From positions 62,001 to 126,000 of the forward strand of contig DASXUX010000040.1 in NCBI GenBank assembly GCA_036504595.1: a stretch of 64,000 bases of DNA, given 5' to 3'. Position 1 is the stretch's first letter. The number at the start of each line of letters is the position of its first letter. The DNA is from DASXUX01 sp036504595 (GTDB lineage: Bacteria > Planctomycetota > SZUA-567 > H5-PLA8). Shown here in pieces: positions 20,149-27,881 of this stretch. Below the pieces are notes generated by a model. It made no database searches. It was not told the origin of the DNA and saw only the letters and a list, made by a program, of their open reading frames with translations. The translations under genes were made by a program, and so were the position numbers.

Positions 20149-20525
20149 GTGCCATCGGTCTGCGCCTTTTCCGTTCGCAGACCGATGCCTTCAGCCATCC
20201 AGCCGTTCGCCCTCCACCAACGCTTCTTCTGTAAAAAATTGCACGTGTGGTGCCACGCTTGTGTTCGCGCGTCCCTTTGCGCGCACGCAAGCCTGCATCA
20301 CAGCCACATTCTGTCCAAGAGCGCACTTGTGCAGGGTGCCATCGGTCTGCGCCTTTTCCGTTTGCAGACCGATGCCTTCAGCCATCCACCCGTCCGCCCT
20401 TCGCCAATGCCTCCTCTGTAAAAAATTGCACGTGTGCGGTGCCACGTTTGTGTTCGCGCGTCCCTTTGCGCGAACTCAAGCGTGCATCTAAGCCGCATTC
20501 TGTCCAAGAGCGCACCTGTGCAAGG
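20149..20525. repeat. Two tandem copies of a 187-bp palindrome-rich repeat in a 1-kb gene-free region
   Basis: Copy 1 starts at 20149 and copy 2 at 20336. Each runs in the same order: hairpin ATCGGTCTGCG..CGCAGACCGAT (one arm mismatch in copy 2), TTCAGCCATCC, CTGTAAAAAATTGCACGTGT, the TGTGTTCGCGCGTCCCTTTG hairpin, then TCTGTCCAAGAGCGCAC. A partial copy precedes it (20101-20148) and decayed pieces follow (TGTCCAACACTGCA at 20579 and 20662; CTGTAAAAAAGTGCACATGT near 20741). The region 19950-20950 has no convincing coding frame. Its role is unknown. Confidence 0.85.
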
Positions 20526-20625
20526 GCGCCGTCTGTAGGACATTTCGCCGAATTGTCCCTCCTTCGTTCCAGCCAAACGTGTCCAACACTGCACCGTGCG
20601 TCGTTATGCCTTCGTCCCGCCCTTT

Positions 20626-20659
20626 CCTCAAGCCTCAGGTCTCAGGCCTCAAGCCTCAT
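20626..20659. repeat. CTCAAGC/CTCAGGC heptamer array
   Basis: Five consecutive 7-bp units differing by one or two bases: CTCAAGC, CTCAGGT, CTCAGGC, CTCAAGC, CTCATCT. It lies inside the gene-free region. Confidence 0.65.
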
Positions 20660-20965
20660 CTGTCCAACACTGCATCATGCGTACCGCAAGCGTCCCCGCC
20701 TGCCCCACTTCGTAGTGTCGGCGTCCTCCCGCTTCTTCGGTCTGTAAAAAAGTGCACATGTGCAGACCCTAATCCATTCAGTTGTCAAAGAACACCATTC
20801 GCAAGGGCAGAGTATCCAACCTGCCCCTCACATGTAGTGACGTTTCAACCGCCAAAATATTAAATTAATTATTAAGATTTTATTTGGTGAATCGCTCAGC
20901 ATCTTCTGAAATCCCGCCAACATCCCGCCACGACGTTCGTCTATCCATATAAGGAGAACACAAAA

Positions 20966-21481
20966 ATCAGACGACGACATGTCTGGACCCTACTCGCTGC
21001 ATTGGCCGTCCTGCTCTGTATTGCCGTGGCAATCGCTTGGCGGTTCTTGCCGCTCGGTCTCTTCACGCTTGTGCTAGACCAAAACCCCGGCCCCTTCGAC
21101 CGCGCTCGAATGCAGCAGATCGTTGACCGCGTCCGGCTCCTCGGAATCAAGCCGGGCGAGGACCGCAATCTCCGGCTTGACGATCTGTCGAATCCGAGTT
21201 CACTGCGCGTCACCAAGCCTCAAGAGGTGTTCCCCCGCGGTGAAGGTGCCGGCAATGTTTACGCGCGGGTCTCAGCGAACGGAGAGTTGACCGCTGTGAT
21301 CGAAACGAAGGATCTCGGACACGCCGGGGAGTACGGATTTGCATATACCGAGCTCAACCCGACGCCAGATCCCAACTACGCCGGGGTGTTGAACGTTGAT
21401 GCGCCCTGCCCTTTGAAGATGACCACGCCCGATATGAAGATCGACGCTCACTGGTGGAAAGTATTGTATAATCTCGATTGA
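20966..21481 (+). CDS. Small membrane-anchored protein, possible non-canonical ATC start
   Basis: About 171 residues, not recognised. It has a basic N-terminus, one helix (AVLLCIAVAIAW) and a soluble domain of about 130 residues. A strong AGGAG (20952-20956) lies 9 nt before an in-frame ATC that would begin (M)RRRHVWTLLAAL, an ideal membrane-anchor start. The first conventional start in frame is TTG at 21002, which lacks a ribosome site and cuts into the helix. Either ATC is used or an ATG has mutated. It leads a cluster of four further membrane genes. Confidence 0.6.
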   Translation: MRRRHVWTLLAALAVLLCIAVAIAWRFLPLGLFTLVLDQNPGPFDRARMQQIVDRVRLLGIKPGEDRNLRLDDLSNPSSLRVTKPQEVFPRGEGAGNVYARVSANGELTAVIETKDLGHAGEYGFAYTELNPTPDPNYAGVLNVDAPCPLKMTTPDMKIDAHWWKVLYNLD

Positions 21482-21506
21482 TCCTCCGCCGCAAGGACCA
21501 CCGCCA

Positions 21507-22355
21507 ATGACTGACCAACCCAAGCGCCGCCCCCTCTTCCAACTCCACCTCAGCACCTGCATCGTGCTGATGTTTGTGGCGGGCGCGCTGATGTGGGCGA
21601 ACATGCGCCGCTCTCCGCGACAACTCGGGCTCGAAATGACAAACCTCAGTGGCGGTACTTGCAGCTTTGGCAGCATCCGCAGTTACGGTTGGCCCTTTAC
21701 CGCGCTTCAGAGGGAGCAAATTCTCAACGGTGAATTCGATGATTTCATACAGATCATCAGGCGCTTCACGCTAGACGATGAAGAAGGCGTAAGCCAAATT
21801 CTGCATTCGCTGAAAGAGTCCCCGCACCACCAGGAAGCGCGGAACCACTGGTTCCCCAAGGGAATTCTCCTGAATGCCTTAACAGCGATCGGGACTCTCT
21901 TCTTTTCGGCAGTAGCGTTCGAGTGGTTCCTGCGCCCCTCGGGCTTCGCACTCGTGGCGGAGTCGGAGACAAGGCGCGCACTCTTACGATTTCGCCTCAG
22001 CACCTGCGCCGCGATGTTTGTCACGACGGGAGCGCTGGTGTGGCTCGACACACGCGAGCACGTGCGCGTAACACCTAACGAGGGCGGAGTTGCTGGTACC
22101 GAATGCGTGCGAGAGTACGGCTGGCCTTGCCGGTTCCATTCGATAAGGCAGACGATTGTGGTAGGCGATCACACGCACCTCTATGGGAACGGCAAGATCG
22201 AAACGGGGCCGAGTTTCTTTGTCGTCCAGGACAAAGGTTGGCCATGCTGGCGCTATCGGGGAATCTCAATCGATGCCCTTGTACTTCTCTTCGCGGTCTT
22301 GATAACGGGCGTCGTGACTGAGTCCGCTCTTCGCTTTTGGGAGCGCCGCCCATGA
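21507..22355 (+). CDS. Membrane protein with duplicated RPLFQLHLST module
   Basis: 282 residues holding two copies of one module: a helix opening RRPLFQLHLSTCIVLMFVAG, a soluble loop with YGWP, and a second helix. The repeat begins again at about 152 with RALLRFRLSTCAAMFVTTG, followed by EYGWPCRF. The family is frequent in Planctomycetes-like genomes, with no known function. Its stop overlaps the next start as ATGA, so the two are translationally coupled. Confidence 0.75.
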   Translation: MTDQPKRRPLFQLHLSTCIVLMFVAGALMWANMRRSPRQLGLEMTNLSGGTCSFGSIRSYGWPFTALQREQILNGEFDDFIQIIRRFTLDDEEGVSQILHSLKESPHHQEARNHWFPKGILLNALTAIGTLFFSAVAFEWFLRPSGFALVAESETRRALLRFRLSTCAAMFVTTGALVWLDTREHVRVTPNEGGVAGTECVREYGWPCRFHSIRQTIVVGDHTHLYGNGKIETGPSFFVVQDKGWPCWRYRGISIDALVLLFAVLITGVVTESALRFWERRP

Positions 22356-22732
22356 GCGACCAGCCCAAAAAGCGCCCCCTCTTCCAACTCCACCTCAGCA
22401 CCTGTATCGTGCTGATGTTCGTGGCCGGCGGATTAATCTGGGCGAACCTCGGCACACCGGTCTTCCTCCCGCCGGCTCCGGCGGAGGCGTCTTCCCAGAC
22501 GATGATAGAGCACAAGATGGGGATTGATGCTATCGAGAAGATGCGCGAGTACGGTTGGCCGGCCATCGCGTACACGCATTGGACCTATGGGAAGCCGCCG
22601 TGGTGGGCGTACGCTGTGGGGTCAGTGATTCCGATCGGAGCCCTCGTGGACTGTATTGTGGCAGTTGGTCTCCTAACCACTTCTTATGCCACGTCCGAAT
22701 GGCTCCTCCGCCGCAAGGAGCGCCGCCCATGA
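22352..22732 (+). CDS. Single-module RPLFQLHLST membrane protein
   Basis: 126 residues: MSDQPKKRPLFQLHLST, a first helix, a loop with REYGWPAIAYTHW, and a second helix near 90-112. It is nearly identical to the preceding gene over its first 30 residues, pointing to recent duplication or gene conversion. ATGA overlaps join it to the genes on both sides. The function is unknown. Confidence 0.75.
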   Translation: MSDQPKKRPLFQLHLSTCIVLMFVAGGLIWANLGTPVFLPPAPAEASSQTMIEHKMGIDAIEKMREYGWPAIAYTHWTYGKPPWWAYAVGSVIPIGALVDCIVAVGLLTTSYATSEWLLRRKERRP

Positions 22733-24120
22733 AGCTCCCGCGCCCGCGCTTCTCCCTGCGCACGCTGATTCTCTTCGTGCTGTCGGTCGGCAGCGCCATG
22801 CTGCTTTATCACAACAAGGCCGCGTGGATGCCCAAAGAATTCTGGCGCACGCCGAAGATTACAGATCCAAATCGCCGGCGCGTAGTTAGACCCGATTTTT
22901 CCCCCGACGGCCGCTACATGACCGCAGTCTGCGAAGACCGCAAGACGCGCGTGTGGGAGATATCGAGTGGACGCGTGATCTCCGTGATCGAGGCTGTACC
23001 GTTGGGTGAATCAATTTTCTCTCCTGATGCCCGCTATCTGGCGCTGGAAAAGGAAAGGGGCGTCTTTGACCTCTGGCATTTGGAAACGCGCGCGCATACA
23101 GGCTCTTTTGACCTGAATACACGTGGCAATCCGCTCAACGTCGTTTTCGGATGTGACGGCAAGCATCTCTTCGGCCGCGACGGTTTTCACGTGCGCTGCT
23201 GGACGTTGGCCGATGCAAGACTATTATATCAGGTTGGTGGCTTGGACTACAACGAGTCACAGGACCCAGTGGAACAGAAGAGAATCAAGCGCGCATGCGA
23301 AGAGGCTTGCGCCGCGACTGATCTCGATACACTGCGCCATATTGAAACCAGTGCGCACATCTATCTGGACGCCGATATTTCCTCGGACGGCCGGCTGATC
23401 CTGACACATGTGAACCGCTCAATGCACCTGCAGTTGTGGGATGCTGTGCTCGGTCGCAGGCTCCAGGTGATCGAACTGCCCGCATGTTTCAAGGACGGAG
23501 AAATTGACGCGTGGCTTTTCTCAAAAGACAGCAGCAGGTTGGCTGTCAGACCTGCCCAGCAGCGCCAGACCTATATCTGGGATGCCCAAACGGGGCAACT
23601 CGTGCGCGAACTGAGCAACACCCTGCTTTGGGACGACCGTTCCACGTTCTCTGACGACAAACAATGGCTAATCTGCGCGGGCGAGTCAGAAGGGGCGATG
23701 AACTCCACCGTGAACTTCTCGCAAGTGCTCGGCGTATCCACCGCCGCCGCGGGCACGCGGTCAAAGGGCTGGCGGAATCACACATGGCCAATTTTCTCCC
23801 GTGATGCCCGCCGCTGTATTGTGGAGCCATACCCAGGAGAGGGAGAATTGGACTGGCGAGTGGGAATTTGTGACGCATTCAGCGGACAAAAGCTTTTCTG
23901 CCTAAGCGCCAGCCAGGACGACGATATAGCTGCGGATTACGCCGTCTTTACGCCAGGAGGCCAAGTCGCCACCGACGGTCCGGACGGATCTCTACTCGTC
24001 TGGTCCCGCCGTCGCCCCGAATACTGGTGGGGCATCGCTTGGCTCCCGGAGTTCTGGCTGACGGTCGTGTTCTCGGCCGGGCTGGTTTGGAGCGTGTGGC
24101 GGGACAGGCGAAGCTTATGA
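22729..24120 (+). CDS. Membrane-anchored WD40-type beta-propeller protein
   Basis: 463 residues. An N-terminal helix (RFSLRTLILFVLSVGSAMLL) is followed by about six WD40-like blades: FSPDGRYMTAVCEDRKTRVW, FSPDARYLALEKE, SSDGRLILTHVN..LQLWD, FSKDSSRLAV..TYIWD, FSDDKQWLIC and FTPGGQVATDGPDGSLLVW. A C-terminal helix (WLTVVFSAGLVWSVWRD) would return the chain to the membrane. Propellers of this kind are protein-binding scaffolds. Start overlaps the previous stop (ATGA), as does its own stop with the next start. Confidence 0.82.
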   Translation: MKLPRPRFSLRTLILFVLSVGSAMLLYHNKAAWMPKEFWRTPKITDPNRRRVVRPDFSPDGRYMTAVCEDRKTRVWEISSGRVISVIEAVPLGESIFSPDARYLALEKERGVFDLWHLETRAHTGSFDLNTRGNPLNVVFGCDGKHLFGRDGFHVRCWTLADARLLYQVGGLDYNESQDPVEQKRIKRACEEACAATDLDTLRHIETSAHIYLDADISSDGRLILTHVNRSMHLQLWDAVLGRRLQVIELPACFKDGEIDAWLFSKDSSRLAVRPAQQRQTYIWDAQTGQLVRELSNTLLWDDRSTFSDDKQWLICAGESEGAMNSTVNFSQVLGVSTAAAGTRSKGWRNHTWPIFSRDARRCIVEPYPGEGELDWRVGICDAFSGQKLFCLSASQDDDIAADYAVFTPGGQVATDGPDGSLLVWSRRRPEYWWGIAWLPEFWLTVVFSAGLVWSVWRDRRSL

Positions 24121-24627
24121 GCGAACCCAAACCGCGCCCCCTCTTCCAACTCCACCTCAGCACCGCGCTGATTTTGGTGATGAGCGCGGGTGTGTTGAAG
24201 TCGTGACCTTCGTGCGCTGAAATAACGGGAAACGGCGTAGTTGAAAAATGAAAGGTCTAAACATTCGATGCGCTTCCCCGACGACGCCCACGTAACCCTC
24301 CCCAAACGCGACGCCTTAAAGACGCGCATCGCCCGGCTGCAAATCGATCTGCAAAAAATCGATGAACAAGCCGTCAAGGCCAGCGGTCCAGGCGGACAGA
24401 AAGTCAACAAAACCGCCAGCGGCGTCTTGTTGCGCTATTCACTCGACACTGAACTCCTCGTCGTGAAATGGACTCGCGAACGTCAACACAGCCTCAACCG
24501 TTTCCTCGCCCTGCGTGAACTGGTAGACAAAATCGAAATGCGCGTCTCACCACAAACCAGCGAGCGGCTTCAAGAACAAACCCGCATCCGAAAATCAAAA
24601 GCCCGCGCCCGCCGCCGCCGTTCCAAT
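24064..24627. repeat. Segmental duplication, copy 1 (partner 25944-26485)
   Basis: Two blocks match a second locus: 24064-24110 (tail of the WD40 gene) matches 25944-25990, and 24191-24627 (437 bp with most of the release-factor-like gene) matches 26049-26485 without length change. Only a few substitutions are seen. The spacer between blocks differs between the two copies. Confidence 0.85.
24117..24206 (+). pseudogene. Truncated fourth RPLFQLHLST membrane paralogue
   Basis: ATGA coupling to the WD40 gene starts a frame reading MSEPKPRPLFQLHLSTALIL, but it stops after 29 codons. The stop lies in the sequence GTGTTGAAGTCGTGACC, which begins the segment duplicated near 26049. The rest of the gene was therefore replaced at the duplication junction. 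Confidence 0.75.
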
Positions 24628-24783
24628 AACCAACGGAAATACGGGGACGCGCACGAATTTCTGAAACACGTGCGCGATGGCGTCTGTGATGTCGAAGAAC
24701 TCTTGTGGTACACGGCAAGTGAACCGCCGTCGGATTGCCATTACCGCCTGGAACACGTCGTCTTTAATCAGGCCCTCGATTAA
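24268..24783 (+). CDS. GGQ-domain release factor-like protein (ArfB/RF-1 domain family)
   Basis: 171 residues with KASGPGGQKVNKTASGVLLR; the GGQ (42-44) is the peptidyl-tRNA hydrolysis motif of class I release factors. There is no codon-recognition domain. A basic stretch (RIRKSKARARRRR) resembles the tail that puts ArfB into the empty mRNA channel of stalled ribosomes, and about 50 further residues follow it. The likely role is rescue of stalled ribosomes. A TTG start at 24241 is possible but the ATG fits the family better. The C-terminus is missing in the duplicate copy, so this is the likely functional one. Confidence 0.8.
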   Translation: MRFPDDAHVTLPKRDALKTRIARLQIDLQKIDEQAVKASGPGGQKVNKTASGVLLRYSLDTELLVVKWTRERQHSLNRFLALRELVDKIEMRVSPQTSERLQEQTRIRKSKARARRRRSNNQRKYGDAHEFLKHVRDGVCDVEELLWYTASEPPSDCHYRLEHVVFNQALD

Positions 24784-24992
24784 GCAACTGGCTCGCAAGA
24801 GCTTCATGGCCGCGTGGATGATCGCGGTTCCGCCATCATTTGCCGATGCCGTCCCTTCGCGTCGTTCATCGCGCTCATCCCGGCAGCGGGCGACGTGAAG
24901 AGCGCCGGACCGGCGAACCGAGACGAGGGCGGCGGTCTGGCTGGTGGAGAGTCTGCGCACGCACAACGTAGCGTTATCGGATCTTAATCTTA

Positions 24993-25373
24993 CTAAATCT
25001 TCGAGCCGCTACGACGTATCCTTCGGTACCAATACTCCGATGCCATACCAGCCATCAGGATCAAGATTAGCGCCGTTATTGCGTCCACGATCAACGCCAT
25101 AAAAAACATTCGAGGGTTCTGCTCGTAAAGGCTATCCCAAGTGTTCGGATGCTCAGCAGGAGTCTTCGCATCGTAACTAAGAGTTCTCGGGATTTCAGCA
25201 TTCTCTATCCTAGAGCTAACGTACAGTGGCCAACCATAAAACATAAAAGTGGCCCGCACTCCCGGCTTGGTCAAACGAGCAGGAGTGAAGTTTACCGCCA
25301 AAAGCACCGATGCCGTCACGCTCATAATGAGCCAACTCTGCAAATGAAATCGGACGCACGGCCTCGCGGGCAT
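24993..25373 (-). CDS. Small two-helix membrane protein of the R-F-x-L-type family
   Basis: 126 residues: CVRFHLQSWLIMSVTASVLL helix, a loop with FMFYGWPLYVSS, and a second helix (FFMALIVDAITALILILMAG) ending in EYWYRRIRRSG. The RF.L...L opening and YGWP motif tie it to the coupled membrane genes at 21.5-22.7 kb and the one at 42.8 kb. It is on the opposite strand from them, inside the duplicated locus. The stretch 24784-24992 before it shows no gene. Confidence 0.7.
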   Translation of the reverse strand: MPARPCVRFHLQSWLIMSVTASVLLAVNFTPARLTKPGVRATFMFYGWPLYVSSRIENAEIPRTLSYDAKTPAEHPNTWDSLYEQNPRMFFMALIVDAITALILILMAGMASEYWYRRIRRSGSKI

Positions 25374-25402
25374 GGCTTCAACCCCCTAAAACTTCAGAAA
25401 CC

Positions 25403-25943
25403 CTACTCAACTTGCCCACCGCCGCTGATGTAGCCCCAAGTACTGAGAGAGTAGTATACACCGTTCTTGTCTCCCTTGGTGCAGTCCTTCAATGTGACCT
25501 TTCCTGCGGCAATCTTGATGCGCTTCTTCAACGGGACGCAGCAGTTTTCATCTTCGTAGATCGTTTTCGTGGCGTCGTTAAGGAAATCAACGTCTTGTAT
25601 CAACTTCGTCGGATTAGGCAGTTTGCTCTTTGGCGGCACCGTTTCTTTGTAGTAAATTGGTTTTTCCTCGTACTTCTGTAGCATCCCTGCTGCTTCAAGT
25701 TGCCTCTTCAGATCTCGAGCTTGTTGGAGATCCGCAAGGTTGTGCGGAACAGAGCGAAATGCCCTGCGGGTATCTCACCCAGAGTGACACTACCAAATAG
25801 TCCCCTTCCACACGGGCGGTGGCCGAACTCTGATTATCAATTTCGCCATTATCGGGAGCCAGATTCACGTCGAGACCAAGCGCATCGCTGTTTTCCGTTG
25901 GGTTGCCATTCACGTATACGTACAGGTTATATTTGCTCCCATT
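25403..25943 (-). pseudogene. Rhs/YD-repeat core remnant with C-terminal variable domain, frameshifted
   Basis: At its 5' end the minus strand reads KYNLYVYVNGNPTENSDALG, the end of an RHS-associated core (usual form NLYxYVxNNPxxxxDPxGL). The first frame continues to about 25695; the continuation, LADLQQARDLKRQLEAAG and then KYEEKPIYYKETVPP, is in another frame, so a frameshift lies near 25740-25790. The 5' side is cut exactly where the duplicated WD40 tail begins (25944). The C-terminal domain has CC and DCT cysteines and no toxin family I can name. It is a fragment of a polymorphic Rhs-type protein. Confidence 0.7.
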
Positions 25944-26485
25944 GTCGTGTTCTCGGCCGGGCTGGTTTGGAGCGTGTGGCGGGACAGGCGGGAATTATGA
26001 GCCACCAGGTACAAAAAAACTCTGTGCCCTCCGTGTCCTCCGCGCCTCTGTGTTGAAGTCGTGACCTTCGCGCGCTGAAAGAACGGGAAACGGCGTAGTT
26101 GAAAAATGAAAGGTCTAAACAGTCAATGCGCTTCCCCGACGACGCCCCCGTAACCCTCCCCAAACGCGATGCCCTGAAGACGCGCATCGCCCGGCTGCAA
26201 ATCGACCTGCAAAAAATCGATGAACAAGCCGTCAGGGCCAGCGGTCCAGGCGGACAGAAAGTCAACAAAACCGCCAGCGGCGTCTTGTTGCGCTATTCAC
26301 TCGGCACTGAACTCCTCGTCGTGAAATGGACCCGCGAACGTCAACACAGCCTCAACCGTTTCCTCGCCCTGCGTGAGTTGGTAGACAAAATCGAAATGCG
26401 CGTCTCGCCTCAGACCAGCCAGCGGCTCCAAGCACAAGCCCGCATCCGAAAATCAAAAGCCCGCGCCCGCCGCCGCCGTTCCAAT
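25944..26485. repeat. Segmental duplication, copy 2 (partner 24064-24627)
   Basis: It starts with the last 47 bp of the WD40 gene out of context, against the Rhs remnant. The spacer to the second block carries CTCCGTG-type tandem repeats (about 26015-26050) in place of the RPLFQLHLST fragment of copy 1. Confidence 0.85.
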
Positions 26486-26494
26486 GACCAATGA
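26126..26494 (+). CDS. C-terminally truncated duplicate of the GGQ-domain protein
   Basis: 122 residues, almost identical to the intact copy through KARARRRRSN, including SGPGGQKVNKTASG. It then ends in a CCAATGACCAATGACTAATG tandem repeat, which supplies the stop. The GGQ domain and basic tail typical of ArfB are complete, so it may still work; the extra 50-residue extension of copy 1 is lost. It may be an expressed shorter paralogue or a decaying one. Confidence 0.55.
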   Translation: MRFPDDAPVTLPKRDALKTRIARLQIDLQKIDEQAVRASGPGGQKVNKTASGVLLRYSLGTELLVVKWTRERQHSLNRFLALRELVDKIEMRVSPQTSQRLQAQARIRKSKARARRRRSNDQ

Positions 26495-26542
26495 CTAATG
26501 TCGTGTCGGAGACGTTCTGCAACGAGGTGGCGCCGGCTGGGG

Positions 26543-26669
26543 CGCAAGAAGGGGAGAGGGGAAGAAGAGGAGAAGGGGAGAGGAGGAGAAGGGGAGAAGG
26601 GGAGAAATACCCACCGCCGCTTGCGTCTCCCCTTCTCCCCGTCTCCCCGTCGCCCCGACTTCCCCTTCC
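26543..26669. repeat. Purine-rich GGGGAGAA array facing a TCTCCCC array
   Basis: About 60 bp of GGGGAGA/GGAGGAGAA units (26551-26608) face CTCCCCTTCTCCCC and GTCTCCCC units (about 26627-26669). The two halves could pair into a long imperfect hairpin. It lies directly ahead of the yihY-like gene. Similar TCTCCCC words occur inside the Usp gene and the first MFP gene. Confidence 0.75.
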
Positions 26670-26716
26670 TGGCTCACTTCTTGCAGCTTCCCTTGCGGGC
26701 ATTTTGAGGTCATACC

Positions 26717-27679
26717 ATGAGCAAACTCTGGCGCGTGATTAATCAGACATTTAACGAATGGAACAACGATAACGCGCCCCGGCTCGGCGCAGCGCTCGCT
26801 TTTTATGCTGCGTTCTCCATCGCCCCGCTGCTGGTGCTGGCCATCGCCGTTTCTGCCTTCGTCGTCGGTCCGCAAGCCGCACACGGGCAGGTCAGCAGCA
26901 CGCTGAGGGACGTCATGGGAGACAACGCGGCGCAGACAATAGAAAGCATGATTTCTGCGGCGAGCCATCAGAGCCGGCACGGCGTCGTCGCCACGGTTAT
27001 CAGTATTATCGTTCTCATCTTTGGCGCATCCGGCCTCTTTATCGAACTCCAGAATTCGCTGAACACGATTTGGGGCGTCCCGGCGGCGCCCGGCCGCGGC
27101 TGGGTTGCTTGGCTGAAATCTCGCCTCTTCTCGATCTTTCTCGTCCTGCTCACGGGCGTCCTGGTGCTCGCCTCGTTAGCCCTCAGCGTTGTGCTCAGCG
27201 CGATCGGCGGCTTTGTGGGCTCGACTCTGCCCGGTGGCGCAGCGCTCTGGGAGATTGCGCAGAACCTGGTCTTATTCGGTGTCGTCTGGCTGCTCTTCTC
27301 GTTGCTCTACAAGTACGTCCCGGACGCCAGAATCGACTGGCGCGACGTCAGAGTCGGAGCGGGCGTCACGGCCGCGCTCTTCGTCATCGGGAAGTCTTTA
27401 TTGGGTCTCTACCTCGGCCGCAGTTCCGTCGCCTCCAGCTACGGCGCGGCGGGCTCGATCGCCGTCGTCCTGCTCTGGATATATTATGTCACTCAGATCT
27501 TCTTCCTTGGAGCGGAATTCACGCAGGTCTACGCCAATACGTATGGCTCAAAGCTGCGCCCCGCTACCGATGCCGAAGAACCCGCGCCCGAAGCTCACAC
27601 GGCCCGAGCCCAAAGCCGCCGCAAGCCCGTGCCGTCCCCCCAGCCGCCGACACGTTTCAAGCACCCCAAACTCGGATAA
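26717..27679 (+). CDS. YihY/BrkB family inner-membrane protein
   Basis: 320 residues with six membrane helices. Family features: WNNDNAPRLGAALAFYAAFS near the N-terminus, FGASGLFIELQNSLNTIWGV (about 94-113), LLYKYVPDARIDWRDVRVGA (about 195-214) and YGAAGSIAVVLLWIYYVTQI (about 236-255). The C-terminal 45 residues are Pro/Arg-rich and soluble. The biochemical function of the family is not established. GAGGT precedes the ATG. The gap from 27680 to 27881 carries no gene. Confidence 0.9.
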   Translation: MSKLWRVINQTFNEWNNDNAPRLGAALAFYAAFSIAPLLVLAIAVSAFVVGPQAAHGQVSSTLRDVMGDNAAQTIESMISAASHQSRHGVVATVISIIVLIFGASGLFIELQNSLNTIWGVPAAPGRGWVAWLKSRLFSIFLVLLTGVLVLASLALSVVLSAIGGFVGSTLPGGAALWEIAQNLVLFGVVWLLFSLLYKYVPDARIDWRDVRVGAGVTAALFVIGKSLLGLYLGRSSVASSYGAAGSIAVVLLWIYYVTQIFFLGAEFTQVYANTYGSKLRPATDAEEPAPEAHTARAQSRRKPVPSPQPPTRFKHPKLG

Positions 27680-27881
27680 ACTCTTGGTGTTATTCGCGTT
27701 CCGTCACTTAACCAATTCGTGAAACACACGATAACTCCAAAATATCATTGACTTTCCATCAGCGTATAGTAATTGCACTTCTCGAATTCAGATGTTCATT
27801 CATGCAAATGGTGGCTTTGCCAACGGCCTCTTCGACGTTTGGCGTGCTGTCCCTTTGCGCCATCAGGGAGGGGTTCTTAAC

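Noticed and set aside
20149..20525. CRISPR array or integron attC cluster
   Set aside because: The 187-bp unit is far too long for CRISPR, and no integrase or attC consensus (RYYYAAC) is seen.
25403..25943. Intact Rhs toxin with immunity gene
   Set aside because: Only the end of the core is left, the frame is broken and no toxin family or immunity partner can be recognised.
27748..27770. Sigma-70 promoter TTGACT / TATAGT before the porin
   Set aside because: The spacer is only 11 bp, too short for a functional pair.
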